36,069 nucleotides of DNA, taken from contig PLBE01000217.1 in assembly GCA_003134435.1 (NCBI GenBank), positions 1 through 36,069 on the forward strand. Direction: 5' to 3'. Below the pieces are notes generated by a model. The model saw nothing but the letters and a program-made list of their open reading frames with translations. It did not search any database and was not told where the DNA came from. This stretch comes from Acidobacteriaceae bacterium. GTDB lineage: Bacteria > Acidobacteriota > Terriglobia > Terriglobales > Acidobacteriaceae. Below, piece by piece: positions 9,319 to 17,656 of the stretch. Positions within the stretch are counted from its first letter, which is position 1; every line of letters begins with the position of its first letter. Both the position numbers and the translations under genes were made by a program.

Positions 9319-11057
9319 AGCGTCCGCAACGAATCGATTTTCAGCCCCTGGTCCGCATCTGGTCGGTATTGCCGCGCGCCAGCGTCGCCAGCCTGCCCGA
9401 CCTCATTATGTTTTCCGGCGGTCTGGCGCTTTTCTATGGCATCGTGCAAGTCGGGCGCAACTGGCTGGGCGCCTTCACTCCACACGTGGAGATCAGCCGC
9501 AGTCTCGGCGCCCTCCCGGTCTATGCCGGATACTCGCTGCTCCGCATCGCGCTGGCCTATGTCCTGAGCCTCCTCTTTGCTGTCACCTACGGATACGTCG
9601 CCGCTTACCGTCCACGCGCCGAGCGTTTTATGATTCCGCTGCTCGACGTGCTTCAGTCCATTCCCGTACTGAGCTTTCTTCCCGGCGTCATGCTGGCCAT
9701 GGCCGCGCTCTTTCCCGGACGCCAACTGGGCGTTGAATTGGGAGCCGTCCTGCTTATTTTTACCGGCCAGGTCTGGAACATGGCCTTCAGTTTCTATGCA
9801 TCGCTGAAGAGCATTCCTCGCGAGATGCGCGAAGCGGCAACCATCTATCGCTTCAACTGGTGGCAACGCTTTCTGCAGATCGAACTCCCCTTCGCCACCA
9901 TCGGACTGGTGTGGAATTCCATGATGTCGGTTGCCGGAGCTTGGTTCTTCCTCATGGCGTGCGAACAGTTTGGCGACTTCCGCCTGCCCGGCCTCGGCTC
10001 CTACCTGCAAGACGCCGCAGACAACGGCGATACCCGATCCATTCTTCTCGGCATCCTGACCATGGTGGCCGTGATTGTGCTGATTGATCAGCTGGTATGG
10101 CGTCCCGTCATCGCCTGGGCCGAAAAATTCAAGATGGAGCAGGTCGAGAGCACGAGCGCCCCAACTTCCTGGGTGTTCGATCTTCTCCGCCGTTCCCGAG
10201 GCATCGCTCTTTTCCGTAAGCGGGCGGTTCGGCCACTTCGAGAGGAGATGATTCACTACTTTGCGCCCCGCCGGGAAGTCCGTGCCGAATCATCCCAGCA
10301 GAACAGCGCAGTCCTGTGGCTCTGGCGAGTGTTCGGAATCGCCGTTCTCGGCGCCATCGGCTACGCCGTCGTGCAGGTCGTGATGATCTTAACTGGACTT
10401 CACTCTTCGGATTTCCGCCAGATCGGCGTCGGTCTGGCCGCGACCTTCCTGCGCGTCAATCTCACCCTGGTGCTGGGCGCTCTGTGGACGATCCCGGTTG
10501 GCGTCGCCATCGGATTCAACCCGCGTCTGGCGCGCATCGCGCAACCCCTGGCACAGATCGCCGCGTCGGTTCCAGCCACGGCTTTGTTTCCGGTCGTGCT
10601 GCTCGTCCTGATTCGCCTCGGCGGAGGGCTCGGGGTGGGCTCCATCGTTTTGCTGCTCCTCGGCACGCAGTGGTACATCCTGTTCAACGTGATCGCTGGC
10701 GCCATCGCCATTCCTACCGACTTGAAAGAAGCTGCCGATGTTTTCGGCATCAAGGGATGGGAGCGTTGGCGCAAGCTGATTCTGCCCGGCATCTTTCCGT
10801 TCCTCGTCACCGGCATGATTACGGCCTCCGGCGGCGCCTGGAACGCCAGCATCGTGGCCGAATATTTCCACTTCAAAGGCCAGACGTATTCCACCGTGGG
10901 GATCGGCGCCATGATTTCCGCGGCTACCGATGCCAAGAATTTCGACCTCCTGCTTGCCAGTACAATCGCTTTAGCCGCCGTGGTGGTCACGACCAACCGC
11001 CTGCTCTGGCGCCGCCTTTACCGTCTCGCTGAAACGCGCTTCAAACTCGAAGGCTGA
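9315..11057 (+). CDS. ABC importer permease, two fused permease units
   Basis: Membrane subunit (580 residues) of the importer whose ATPase lies directly upstream; its GTG start overlaps the ATPase stop by four bases. It consists of two complete BPD_transp_1 units in one chain. Each has about six hydrophobic helices and its own EAA loop contacting the ATPase: REAATIYRFNWWQRFLQIELP-like at Glu173 and KEAADVFGIKGWERWRKL-like at Glu472. A hydrophilic linker (about residues 270-330) joins the halves. The fused chain would replace the usual permease homodimer. No periplasmic substrate-binding protein is encoded nearby, so the substrate cannot be named. Confidence 0.93.
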   Translation: MKRPQRIDFQPLVRIWSVLPRASVASLPDLIMFSGGLALFYGIVQVGRNWLGAFTPHVEISRSLGALPVYAGYSLLRIALAYVLSLLFAVTYGYVAAYRPRAERFMIPLLDVLQSIPVLSFLPGVMLAMAALFPGRQLGVELGAVLLIFTGQVWNMAFSFYASLKSIPREMREAATIYRFNWWQRFLQIELPFATIGLVWNSMMSVAGAWFFLMACEQFGDFRLPGLGSYLQDAADNGDTRSILLGILTMVAVIVLIDQLVWRPVIAWAEKFKMEQVESTSAPTSWVFDLLRRSRGIALFRKRAVRPLREEMIHYFAPRREVRAESSQQNSAVLWLWRVFGIAVLGAIGYAVVQVVMILTGLHSSDFRQIGVGLAATFLRVNLTLVLGALWTIPVGVAIGFNPRLARIAQPLAQIAASVPATALFPVVLLVLIRLGGGLGVGSIVLLLLGTQWYILFNVIAGAIAIPTDLKEAADVFGIKGWERWRKLILPGIFPFLVTGMITASGGAWNASIVAEYFHFKGQTYSTVGIGAMISAATDAKNFDLLLASTIALAAVVVTTNRLLWRRLYRLAETRFKLEG

Positions 11058-11106
11058 GACTCGCCTCATTTGCATCCTGCCCAGTCTGTCATCCCAGTTA
11101 GCCAGC

Positions 11107-11198
11107 AAGTAACTGTCCTCAAGCGCACTTACTCGCTCCTTCGGGAGTTACTTTAGGAATACTCATTCACAAACCTTTAACCGTCTCTTCACAAACCT
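11107..11198. promoter_or_regulatory. Repeat-bearing leader of the OlsF-like gene
   Basis: AAGTAACT (11107-11114) and AGTTACTT (11146-11153) form an 8-bp inverted repeat, enclosing a small CTCC-TTCG-GGAG hairpin with a UUCG-type loop. Further on, TTCACAAACCT occurs twice (11166-11176 and 11188-11198), 22 bases apart, about two helical turns. This may be a terminator for the ABC operon followed by a regulator-binding site for the next gene. The role is inferred. Confidence 0.4.
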
Positions 11199-11226
11199 GC
11201 AACGAAGGCATGGCCACAATCATTTC

Positions 11227-13026
11227 ATGCCCACGTTAATCACTAAGCGAGATGAAGGCTGCGGCGTTCTGGCCGAACCACCCCTTCTTGCCGGGCTCCC
11301 GGGATTCGCCGGGAAATTCATTCCCATGGATCAGGCTCGTGAGCTCTATCAGCGTGTGCGTTTGGCGCCCCCCGGCTTTCGCCTGTCGGCTCTGCTTACG
11401 GAAATGAAGGTCAAGCTCGATGTTCAACCGGCCGACCTTGAGTGCATTCCGGTCCAAGGACCGCTGGTCGCGGTGGCTAACCATCCTTTTGGAGTTCTCG
11501 ACGGCGCGGCCCTTGCGGTGCTCCTGCTGCGCGCGCGTCCGGATGTCAAGATCCTGACCAACTCGTTGCTTGAGGGCATTCCCGAGCTCCACGAGCATTG
11601 CATCTTCGTGGACCCATTTCACACTCCTTCTTCGGCGGAAAGAAATGTCAAGCCGCTGCGGCAAGCGCTGGAATGGGTACGGCGAGGCGGCGCTCTGGCC
11701 GTCTTTCCGGCTGGCGAAGTTTCGCAGTGGAATCTGCGCGAAGCCCAAGTCACCGATCCGGCATGGAGCACGGTGGCCGCTCGTTTGGTCCGTAAGACCG
11801 GGGCCAGCGCGCTGCCGGTATATTTCCGCGGTCACAATAGCGTGACCTTCCAATTGCTTGGTCTGATCCATCCGCGCCTGCGGACGCTTTTCTTGCTCCA
11901 GGAATTTCTGCAGCAGCGCGAGAAAAATGTACATGTTCGCATTGGCAAAGCGATTCCGTCCGAGGTGATTTCGAACCTGGTCAACGACGCAGAAGCGACG
12001 GAGTATCTTCGCCAGCGAACTTATCTCCTGTCGTATCGCGGCAGGAAATCGATTTCTATATCCCACAAGATGCGCGCCGCGTTGCCGCGCAAGCCGTCTG
12101 AGCCAATCGCTCCCGAAGTGCCGTCGCGCTTCGTTAGCGCCGATATCGCCGCCTTGCCTGAAGAACGATTGCTCGTCGAAAATGCAGAATTCGCCGTCTA
12201 TGCCGCGCGGGCTTGCGAACTGCCGCATTTACTCGATGAGCTCGGACGGCTCCGCGAAATCACCTTCCGTGCCGCTGGCGAAGGCACCGGACGCAGCGCC
12301 GACCTCGATCAGTTCGACGCCTATTACTGGCATTTGCTGCTTTGGAACAAACAGAAGCAGGAGTTAGCCGGAGCTTATCGTGCGGGCAATACCGATGAAA
12401 TCATTCGCGCCCACGGCATTAAGGGCCTATACACCAATACCGTGTTTCGTTATGACGAACAGCTGTTCCTCAAGATTGGCTCCGCCCTGGAACTCGGCCG
12501 CTCCTTCGTTTGTCTCCAGTATCAACGTCAGTACGCGCCCCTGCTGCTGCTCTGGAAGGGCATTGCCCGCTTCGTGGCCGCCCATCCCGAGACCCCGGTG
12601 TTGTTCGGAGCCGTCAGCATCAGCAACGAGTACAGTAGCTTGTCGCGCGAAATGATCGTTCGCTATTTCCAACAGCGTAACGATGGCCGCGAGTTTGCCG
12701 ACCTCATTCACGCCCGCACCCCCTTCCGCGCCCCCAGACTTCGCCGCTGGGATTGCGCCGCCGTTTGTAGCGCCTTGCGCGATCTCGACCAACTCGCCGA
12801 GCCCATCTCAGATGTGGAGGAAGATGGCAAGGGATTGCCCATCCTCATCAAGCAATACGACAAGGTCGGAGGCAGGCTGGTGGGCTTCAATCTCGACCGA
12901 AAATTTTCCGATGTGGTCGATGGTCTGGTGATTGTAGACCTGCGCCAGACCGATGCCGCGGTCCTTGAGCGCTATATGGGCAAGGAAGGTTACCGTAACT
13001 TTCGCCGCGCCCACCCGCTTGGCTGA
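11227..13026 (+). CDS. Bifunctional acyltransferase, OlsF-like (ornithine lipid synthesis)
   Basis: The 599-residue protein joins two acyltransferases. The N-terminal half (about 40-280) is a PlsC-like O-acyltransferase of the hemolysin-like branch, with VANHPFGVLDG (Asn85-His86 to Asp92) and FPAGEVS (160-166) standing for the NHX4D and FPEGT motifs. The C-terminal half (about 310-595) resembles the GNAT-fold OlsB/hemolysin family (FLKIGSALELGRSFV, VLFGAVSISNEYSSLSREMI). This order matches OlsF, where the C-terminal domain N-acylates ornithine with 3-hydroxyacyl-ACP and the N-terminal domain adds the second acyl chain, giving phosphate-free membrane ornithine lipids. The substrate is inferred from architecture only. 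The upstream ABC genes are not obviously related. Confidence 0.75.
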   Translation: MPTLITKRDEGCGVLAEPPLLAGLPGFAGKFIPMDQARELYQRVRLAPPGFRLSALLTEMKVKLDVQPADLECIPVQGPLVAVANHPFGVLDGAALAVLLLRARPDVKILTNSLLEGIPELHEHCIFVDPFHTPSSAERNVKPLRQALEWVRRGGALAVFPAGEVSQWNLREAQVTDPAWSTVAARLVRKTGASALPVYFRGHNSVTFQLLGLIHPRLRTLFLLQEFLQQREKNVHVRIGKAIPSEVISNLVNDAEATEYLRQRTYLLSYRGRKSISISHKMRAALPRKPSEPIAPEVPSRFVSADIAALPEERLLVENAEFAVYAARACELPHLLDELGRLREITFRAAGEGTGRSADLDQFDAYYWHLLLWNKQKQELAGAYRAGNTDEIIRAHGIKGLYTNTVFRYDEQLFLKIGSALELGRSFVCLQYQRQYAPLLLLWKGIARFVAAHPETPVLFGAVSISNEYSSLSREMIVRYFQQRNDGREFADLIHARTPFRAPRLRRWDCAAVCSALRDLDQLAEPISDVEEDGKGLPILIKQYDKVGGRLVGFNLDRKFSDVVDGLVIVDLRQTDAAVLERYMGKEGYRNFRRAHPLG

Positions 13027-13065
13027 CCCATTTTAGCCAACGGCGTCCCGTTCCTGCGGAATGGG
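13027..13065 (+). terminator. Possible hairpin terminator after the OlsF-like gene
   Basis: CCCATT (13027-13032) pairs with AATGGG (13060-13065), and inside it AACGG (13039-13043) pairs with CCGTT (13048-13052) around a 4-base loop. No U-tract follows, so intrinsic termination is uncertain. Confidence 0.35.
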
Positions 13066-13217
13066 CTGTCCCTAAGCACCCACTCCTCCGGAAATTCAAA
13101 GATCTCTCTTTGCTAAATCTGGCCGCATGTTGAACAATGAAGAGTTGACGAGTTGTCCCTGGCTGCGCCGGACACTTTCGATTCCGCCCCGCGCCAGCAA
13201 TCACGCAAGGAGCCTTC

Positions 13218-13448
13218 ATGCCTGCAACTGGAGAATTAATACGCCTCATGAATTACATCGACGACATCGCGACCACGCTGCGCCGCATCAGCGCCAGCAT
13301 CCCCGCGATGACCCAGGAAGAATGCGCCCGTCTCGGCGAATACATCCGCAAATCCGAGCCCAGCTATGAGAGCGTGGTGCAACACCTCGAATCGGCTGGC
13401 AAAGACTTGGCCGGCAAAGAGAAAGAGAAAGAGCAGGCGGGCAAGTAG
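13218..13448 (+). CDS. Small unknown protein coupled to the dehydrogenase gene
   Basis: Short gene for 76 residues, not recognised. It starts at ATG 13218 after a strong AAGGAG site with a 5-base spacer, which argues that it is real. The protein is soluble and predicted helical, with a first part containing MNYIDDIATTLRRI and a very charged end GKEKEKEQAGK. Its TAG stop shares one base with the GTG start of the 3-hydroxyacyl-CoA dehydrogenase gene, so the two are translationally coupled. This suggests a related role, or a leader-like gene setting the dehydrogenase level. There is no signal peptide or membrane segment. Confidence 0.7.
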   Translation: MPATGELIRLMNYIDDIATTLRRISASIPAMTQEECARLGEYIRKSEPSYESVVQHLESAGKDLAGKEKEKEQAGK

Positions 13449-14332
13449 TGGCCGAAGTCCGCACGATCGCGGTGATCGGCGCCGGCATCATGGGCCGGGG
13501 CATTGCCCATGCTGCCGCTCTCGGCGGCTACCGCACCATTCTCGAAGACCTGCTTCCCAATGCCCTGCGCAAGGCCGAGACCGAAATCCGTGCCAACCTC
13601 GACCAGGCAGTTGAACTCGGGAAGGTCGATGCCGCCGATGCCGATGCCGCTTTTTCGCGGCTGGAGTACGCCGGTTCCGTCGATGAAGCCGCGCGCGAGG
13701 CCGATCTCGTCATCGAAGCCGTCCCTGAAGAACTCGAATCGAAGATCGAAATCTTCACCATGCTCGACAAGATCTGCCGTCCGACGACGATTCTTGCCTC
13801 GAACACTTCCTCGCTCAGCGTCACCGAAATCGCCAGCGTCACGTATCGGGCGAAGAAGTGTGTCGGCATGCATTTCTTCAACCCCGTGCACAAGATGAGG
13901 CTGCTCGAAGTCGTGCGCGCTCTCGAAACCGATGCCGATACGCTGGCCGCCGTCGTCGAAGTCGGCAAGCGCATGCGCAAGGAAGTTGTCGTCATCAAAG
14001 AAGCACCGGGTTTCATCACGAGCCGCATCAACGCAATGATCGGCAACGAAGCGTTCTACATGCTGCAGGAAGGCATCGCCAGCGCCCAGGATATCGACAA
14101 AGCTCTCAAACTCGGCCTCAATCACCCCATGGGTCCTTTCGAACTCGTGGATCTGGTCGGCCTCGACACGCGGCTCCATATCCTTGAATACCTGCACAAA
14201 ACCCTCGGCGAAAAATTCCGTCCCTGCCCCCTCCTGGCGCAATATGTGAAAGCTGGGCGGCTCGGCCGCAAGTCGGGGCGGGGAGTGTTTGAGTACCCGG
14301 ACCTGAAACCTGCTACTACTCAGTCATCGTGA
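13448..14332 (+). CDS. 3-hydroxyacyl-CoA dehydrogenase (3-hydroxybutyryl-CoA type)
   Basis: NAD-dependent enzyme oxidising (S)-3-hydroxyacyl-CoA to 3-ketoacyl-CoA in beta-oxidation, or the reverse in butanoyl/PHB-type pathways. It acts in the cytoplasm. The 294 residues match the single-domain Hbd/PaaH length (about 280-290). The Rossmann motif is IGAGIMGRG (Gly11, Gly13, Gly16). The catalytic dyad is His142 in HFFNPVHKM and Glu154, with the 12-residue spacing of the family. ASNTSSLSVTEIA and the C-terminal NHPMGPFELVDLVGLD are typical. Translation starts at GTG overlapping the stop of the preceding small gene. No thiolase or enoyl-CoA hydratase lies nearby. Confidence 0.95.
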   Translation: MAEVRTIAVIGAGIMGRGIAHAAALGGYRTILEDLLPNALRKAETEIRANLDQAVELGKVDAADADAAFSRLEYAGSVDEAAREADLVIEAVPEELESKIEIFTMLDKICRPTTILASNTSSLSVTEIASVTYRAKKCVGMHFFNPVHKMRLLEVVRALETDADTLAAVVEVGKRMRKEVVVIKEAPGFITSRINAMIGNEAFYMLQEGIASAQDIDKALKLGLNHPMGPFELVDLVGLDTRLHILEYLHKTLGEKFRPCPLLAQYVKAGRLGRKSGRGVFEYPDLKPATTQSS

Positions 14333-14389
14333 GCGGAGGAGGAACTGCACGAAGGGAGGTTCCTGCGCCGTCAAAGGACCCCTGCCCAG

Positions 14390-14649
14390 GTGAGTGATCG
14401 CCAACGCCTAGTTACGGACGCTGAAGTGCTTCAGGAAATCCTGCATCGCTACGTCGCGATTAACCGTCGCGAAGCTAGCTGTCGACCAGTCCATTGCGGA
14501 GCGTGCCAAAGAAATTGTTCTCGGCCACCGGCAACTCTCGGATCGAGGCGCCATTCACCTTGCCGTCATGGAAAGATCACGGGGTCGAACAGATCCTGTC
14601 TTTCGATGCCGGATTTGACGGATTCCCTGGCATTACGCGCCTCTCCTGA
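14390..14649 (+). pseudogene. Decayed PIN-domain (VapC-like) toxin remnant
   Basis: Three consecutive frames together spell the C-terminal half of a PIN-domain ribonuclease. VTDAEVLQEILHRYVAI appears in the first frame (from 14390). VDQSIAERAKEIVLGHRQL then DRGAIHLAVMER appears in a second frame (from 14481). DHGVEQILSFDAGFDGFPG, ending at the TGA at 14647-14649, appears in the third (from 14575). The N-terminal part with the first catalytic aspartate is absent and the centre seems to have a deletion. At least two frameshifts are needed to read it, so it is not functional. No antitoxin gene was found. A sequencing error cannot explain the missing N-terminus. Confidence 0.75.
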
Positions 14650-15031
14650 GTTTCTGTAAACCGAGTATCGGGTTAATGTCCTCCCTCCCTCCAGTTTCTT
14701 CACCAGCCCGTCCACACAGGTCTGGAACGCCGACGGCCCTGGTCGACGGCGATGTGCTCGGCACAATCCCGTAGGCTCTTACCGGACCTCAGCTTCCTCT
14801 GACGCGGCTCAAACTCAGAACCGCCGACCCCTGCTCCCGCAGGCAGACAAAGCTGCGGACTCCGGTGTCGGCAATTTGCGCGGAATAGCGGCTAACCTCA
14901 TCGTCATCTTCAACGTCTAACTCTCCGGGAGGAGTGTTTCTTTTCACGGAACCCATTCCTATCTTTTCCCGTATTAAGTAACACATGGCAGCGATATCTG
15001 CGCCCACCGGCGAGTGCGCTGCGCACCAACT
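14650..15031. other. Intergenic region without a recognisable gene
   Basis: These 382 bases follow the PIN remnant and precede the MacB-like permease gene. Open frames exist on the minus strand (14566-14766, and part of 14789-15190) but have no ribosome site, no recognisable family and atypical residue composition. GGGAGGAGTG (about 14929-14938) resembles a ribosome site but leads nowhere. The promoter of the permease genes presumably lies here, but no clear -35/-10 pair was seen. The stretch may be further decayed mobile or toxin-antitoxin DNA. Confidence 0.4.
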
Positions 15032-16279
15032 ATGCGGATGCTGATCGAAATCGTTCGCCAGTCGCTGGCCACCCTCTGGGCCCACAAACTGCGCTCGTTC
15101 CTCACCATGTTTGGCATCGCATGGGGCGTCGGATCGCTGCTTCTGCTGGTGGGCTTGGGCGAAGGCTTTCGCAGCGGACAGGCCAAGCAACTGAAAAATC
15201 TAGGCCAGGATATTATGTTCACCTTCCCCGGCCGCATCCCCGCCGTCGAAGGCAGCACCCAGTCCGGCCGCACCTACCACTTCACCTATGAGGATTACCT
15301 CGCCATTCGCAGCGATGCCCGTTCGCTCAAATATCTTTCGCCGGTGCTCAATCGCGAAGACATTCGCGCCGTCAGCGATTATGGTTCGACGAACGGCCAG
15401 GTCTTTGGCATTGCGCCCGAGTATAACCACATCCGGAATATTCCCGTCGGCCCGGGCCGCTGGCTTAACGATGAGGACAATTCCGAAACCCGGCGTGTGG
15501 CCGTCGTCGGCTGGGAACTGTTGAAGAACATTTTTCCCGGTCGTCCGGCCGTGGGCTCTCCCATCCTGCTCAATGGCGTCCGCTTCGAAATCATCGGCGT
15601 GCTCAGTAAAGTAGGACAAGAGGGCAACAACGGCACCAATGCTCGCATCTTTATTCCCATCGAAACTATGCGCAACCTGTTTCGATTGAAAGATCAGAAC
15701 AGCGAAGACGCTATCTCTTTCCTCAACTACCGCCCGCTCATTCCCAGCGCGAATCTGGTCGCGAAGCAGGAAGTCCACGATATCATTGCCCGCCGCCATG
15801 GCTTCGATGCCAAACTCGAGGAATCATTTGAAGACTGGGACACCATCGAGGACAACAAGCGCGTGGAAAAGATCTTCGACGGCATGGATTATTTTCTCGG
15901 CGTCGTCGGCGTGATCACGCTGGCCCTGGGCGCCATCGGCATCATCAACATCATGCTCGTCTCCGTCACCGAACGTACCCGGGAGATCGGACTGCGTAAG
16001 GCCCTGGGCGCAACCCATCGCGCCATCATGACCCAGTTCTTTGTCGAAGGCGCCTTCCTGACCGCTCTCAGCGGAGGCATCGGCCTGGCCATCACCACTG
16101 CCTTGGTCGCCGCCCTCGCCGCCCTGCCCGCGCCTGAAGGATTCGACACTCCCCGCATCGTTCCGTCGTCCGCGGCCATTGCCATTTTCTCGCTGGCGCT
16201 AGCCGGCATCGTTGCCGGACTCTATCCCGCGCGTCAGGCCGCACTGCTGCCCCCGGTGGAGGCGCTGCGCCAGGAGTAG
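15032..16279 (+). CDS. MacB/FtsX-type ABC transporter permease 1
   Basis: Membrane subunit of a type VII (MacB-like) ABC system, 415 residues from ATG 15032; GTG 15014 is an alternative. One N-terminal helix (about residues 18-40, after LWAHKLRSFLTMFGIAWGVG) leads into a large periplasmic MacB_PCD domain (about 45-270), then three C-terminal helices of the FtsX domain with INIMLVSVTERTREIGLRKALGA, the loop that contacts the ATPase. Such proteins transmit ATP-driven movements to the periplasm for export of drugs, lipoproteins or peptides. No ATPase or HlyD-like adaptor gene is in the window, so the partner must be encoded elsewhere. The ribosome site is weak. It is followed after 25 bases by a second permease of the same type. 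Confidence 0.9.
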   Translation: MRMLIEIVRQSLATLWAHKLRSFLTMFGIAWGVGSLLLLVGLGEGFRSGQAKQLKNLGQDIMFTFPGRIPAVEGSTQSGRTYHFTYEDYLAIRSDARSLKYLSPVLNREDIRAVSDYGSTNGQVFGIAPEYNHIRNIPVGPGRWLNDEDNSETRRVAVVGWELLKNIFPGRPAVGSPILLNGVRFEIIGVLSKVGQEGNNGTNARIFIPIETMRNLFRLKDQNSEDAISFLNYRPLIPSANLVAKQEVHDIIARRHGFDAKLEESFEDWDTIEDNKRVEKIFDGMDYFLGVVGVITLALGAIGIINIMLVSVTERTREIGLRKALGATHRAIMTQFFVEGAFLTALSGGIGLAITTALVAALAALPAPEGFDTPRIVPSSAAIAIFSLALAGIVAGLYPARQAALLPPVEALRQE

Positions 16280-16304
16280 GCACCGCAGCGACTAAGGACC
16301 AACT

Positions 16305-17543
16305 ATGATTCTCGAACTCGCTCGCCAGGCCTACAACGCGCTGAAGCACAACCGCCGCCGCAGCATCCTCACCATGCTCGGGATGGCCTGGGGAATCGCC
16401 ACTGTTGTATTGCTGCTCGCTTACGGTTCCGGCTTCGAGCGCGGCCTCTGGGTTGCCTTCCGCTCCTGGGGCACGAACCTGGTCTTCGTGTTCCCCGGAC
16501 GCACATCCCTGCAAGCGGGCGGCACCAAAGCCGGCAGCGAAATCAAACTCACCGTCAACGATCTCGATTACCTTCAGGCGGAGGTGCCGCTGCTCAAGCG
16601 CATCTCGCCCGAAGCCTTCAAACAGAGCTCCGTCGCCTACGCCACCCGCAGTGGCAGTTACGGGATCAGCGGAGTCTATCCCTACTATCAGCACATGCGC
16701 CGCATCGAGGTCGAGAACGGCACCTTCTTCACCGATCTCGATGAGAACATCCACAGCCGCGTAGCTGTCCTCGGCGCCGACGTCAAGAAAAAATTGTTCT
16801 CCGGCGAGAACGCTCTCGGTGAAAAAGTCCGTATCGATGGCATTTCCTATGAGGTCATCGGGGTCCTCAAGCACGTCATTCAGAATGGCGACGACAATAT
16901 GAATGGCAAAGTCTACATCCCGTTTGGCGCCATGAACGACCTCACCAACACGTATTATCTCAACGCCATCGCCATGGAATACGAAGGCGACCACGAAAAG
17001 GTCGCTGCCGCCGTGCGCCGCTCCATGGCCTTCCACCACGAATTCGATCCCAAAGACGAGCGCGCCGTCTTTGTCTTCGACGTCTTTGCCGACCTTCTCG
17101 ATCTCCGTGTCATCACCACCGGCATCAAGATTTTGCTCGGCTTCATCGGCTTGCTCACGCTCGGCATCGGTGGCGTCGGTCTGATGAATATCATGCTCGT
17201 CTCCGTCACCCAGCGCACCCGTGAAATCGGCGTCGAGAAAGCCCTGGGCGCACGCGGTTGGCACATACTCATCCAGTTTCTCGCCGAAGCCCTCGTCATC
17301 ACCCTGCTCGGCGGACTCGCCGGCGTCGCCCTCGCCTACCTCGTCTCGTGGTCGGTCGGATCGCTCACCCTGTGGAGCGCGTTTGTCGAAAATGGCACCG
17401 AAGGCGACATTCACCTCACCATCGATTCCACCATCCTCATGGCCTCCACAATGATTCTTGCATTTGTCGGGATTATCAGCGGGATGATTCCCGCCATCAA
17501 AGCCTCGCGCCTCGATCCCATCGAAGCCCTGCGCTACGAATAG
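16305..17543 (+). CDS. MacB/FtsX-type ABC transporter permease 2
   Basis: Second membrane subunit of the MacB type, 412 residues, with an AAGGA ribosome site. It has the same plan as the preceding gene product: N-terminal helix after LKHNRRRSILTMLGMAWGIA, a periplasmic MacB_PCD domain, and three C-terminal helices with MNIMLVSVTQRTREIGVEKALGA. Overall similarity to permease 1 is evident but moderate, with different periplasmic domains (for example NGDDNMNGKVYIPFGAMND here). The pair probably forms a heterodimer, or two related homodimers, driven by an ATPase encoded elsewhere. It lies 25 bases after permease 1, surely the same transcript. Confidence 0.9.
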   Translation: MILELARQAYNALKHNRRRSILTMLGMAWGIATVVLLLAYGSGFERGLWVAFRSWGTNLVFVFPGRTSLQAGGTKAGSEIKLTVNDLDYLQAEVPLLKRISPEAFKQSSVAYATRSGSYGISGVYPYYQHMRRIEVENGTFFTDLDENIHSRVAVLGADVKKKLFSGENALGEKVRIDGISYEVIGVLKHVIQNGDDNMNGKVYIPFGAMNDLTNTYYLNAIAMEYEGDHEKVAAAVRRSMAFHHEFDPKDERAVFVFDVFADLLDLRVITTGIKILLGFIGLLTLGIGGVGLMNIMLVSVTQRTREIGVEKALGARGWHILIQFLAEALVITLLGGLAGVALAYLVSWSVGSLTLWSAFVENGTEGDIHLTIDSTILMASTMILAFVGIISGMIPAIKASRLDPIEALRYE

Positions 17544-17656
17544 GTCGCGCCGCGACAGTCTCCTCGCCCGTCCGCAAAGTCGGTCGCCGCCAGAAGGTCG
17601 GCAACCGCGTTCCTCCCGTGTGTTATATTTCTGACCACATTTACAGAGGAGGTTTT

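Noticed and set aside
14566-14766. 66-codon minus-strand frame as a possible antitoxin gene
   Set aside because: No ribosome site, no recognisable DNA-binding fold, and it overlaps the decayed PIN remnant antisense.
16092-17414. 440-codon minus-strand frame opposite the MacB-like permease
   Set aside because: Acidic, low-complexity composition typical of an antisense shadow; the plus strand holds a clear membrane protein with a ribosome site.
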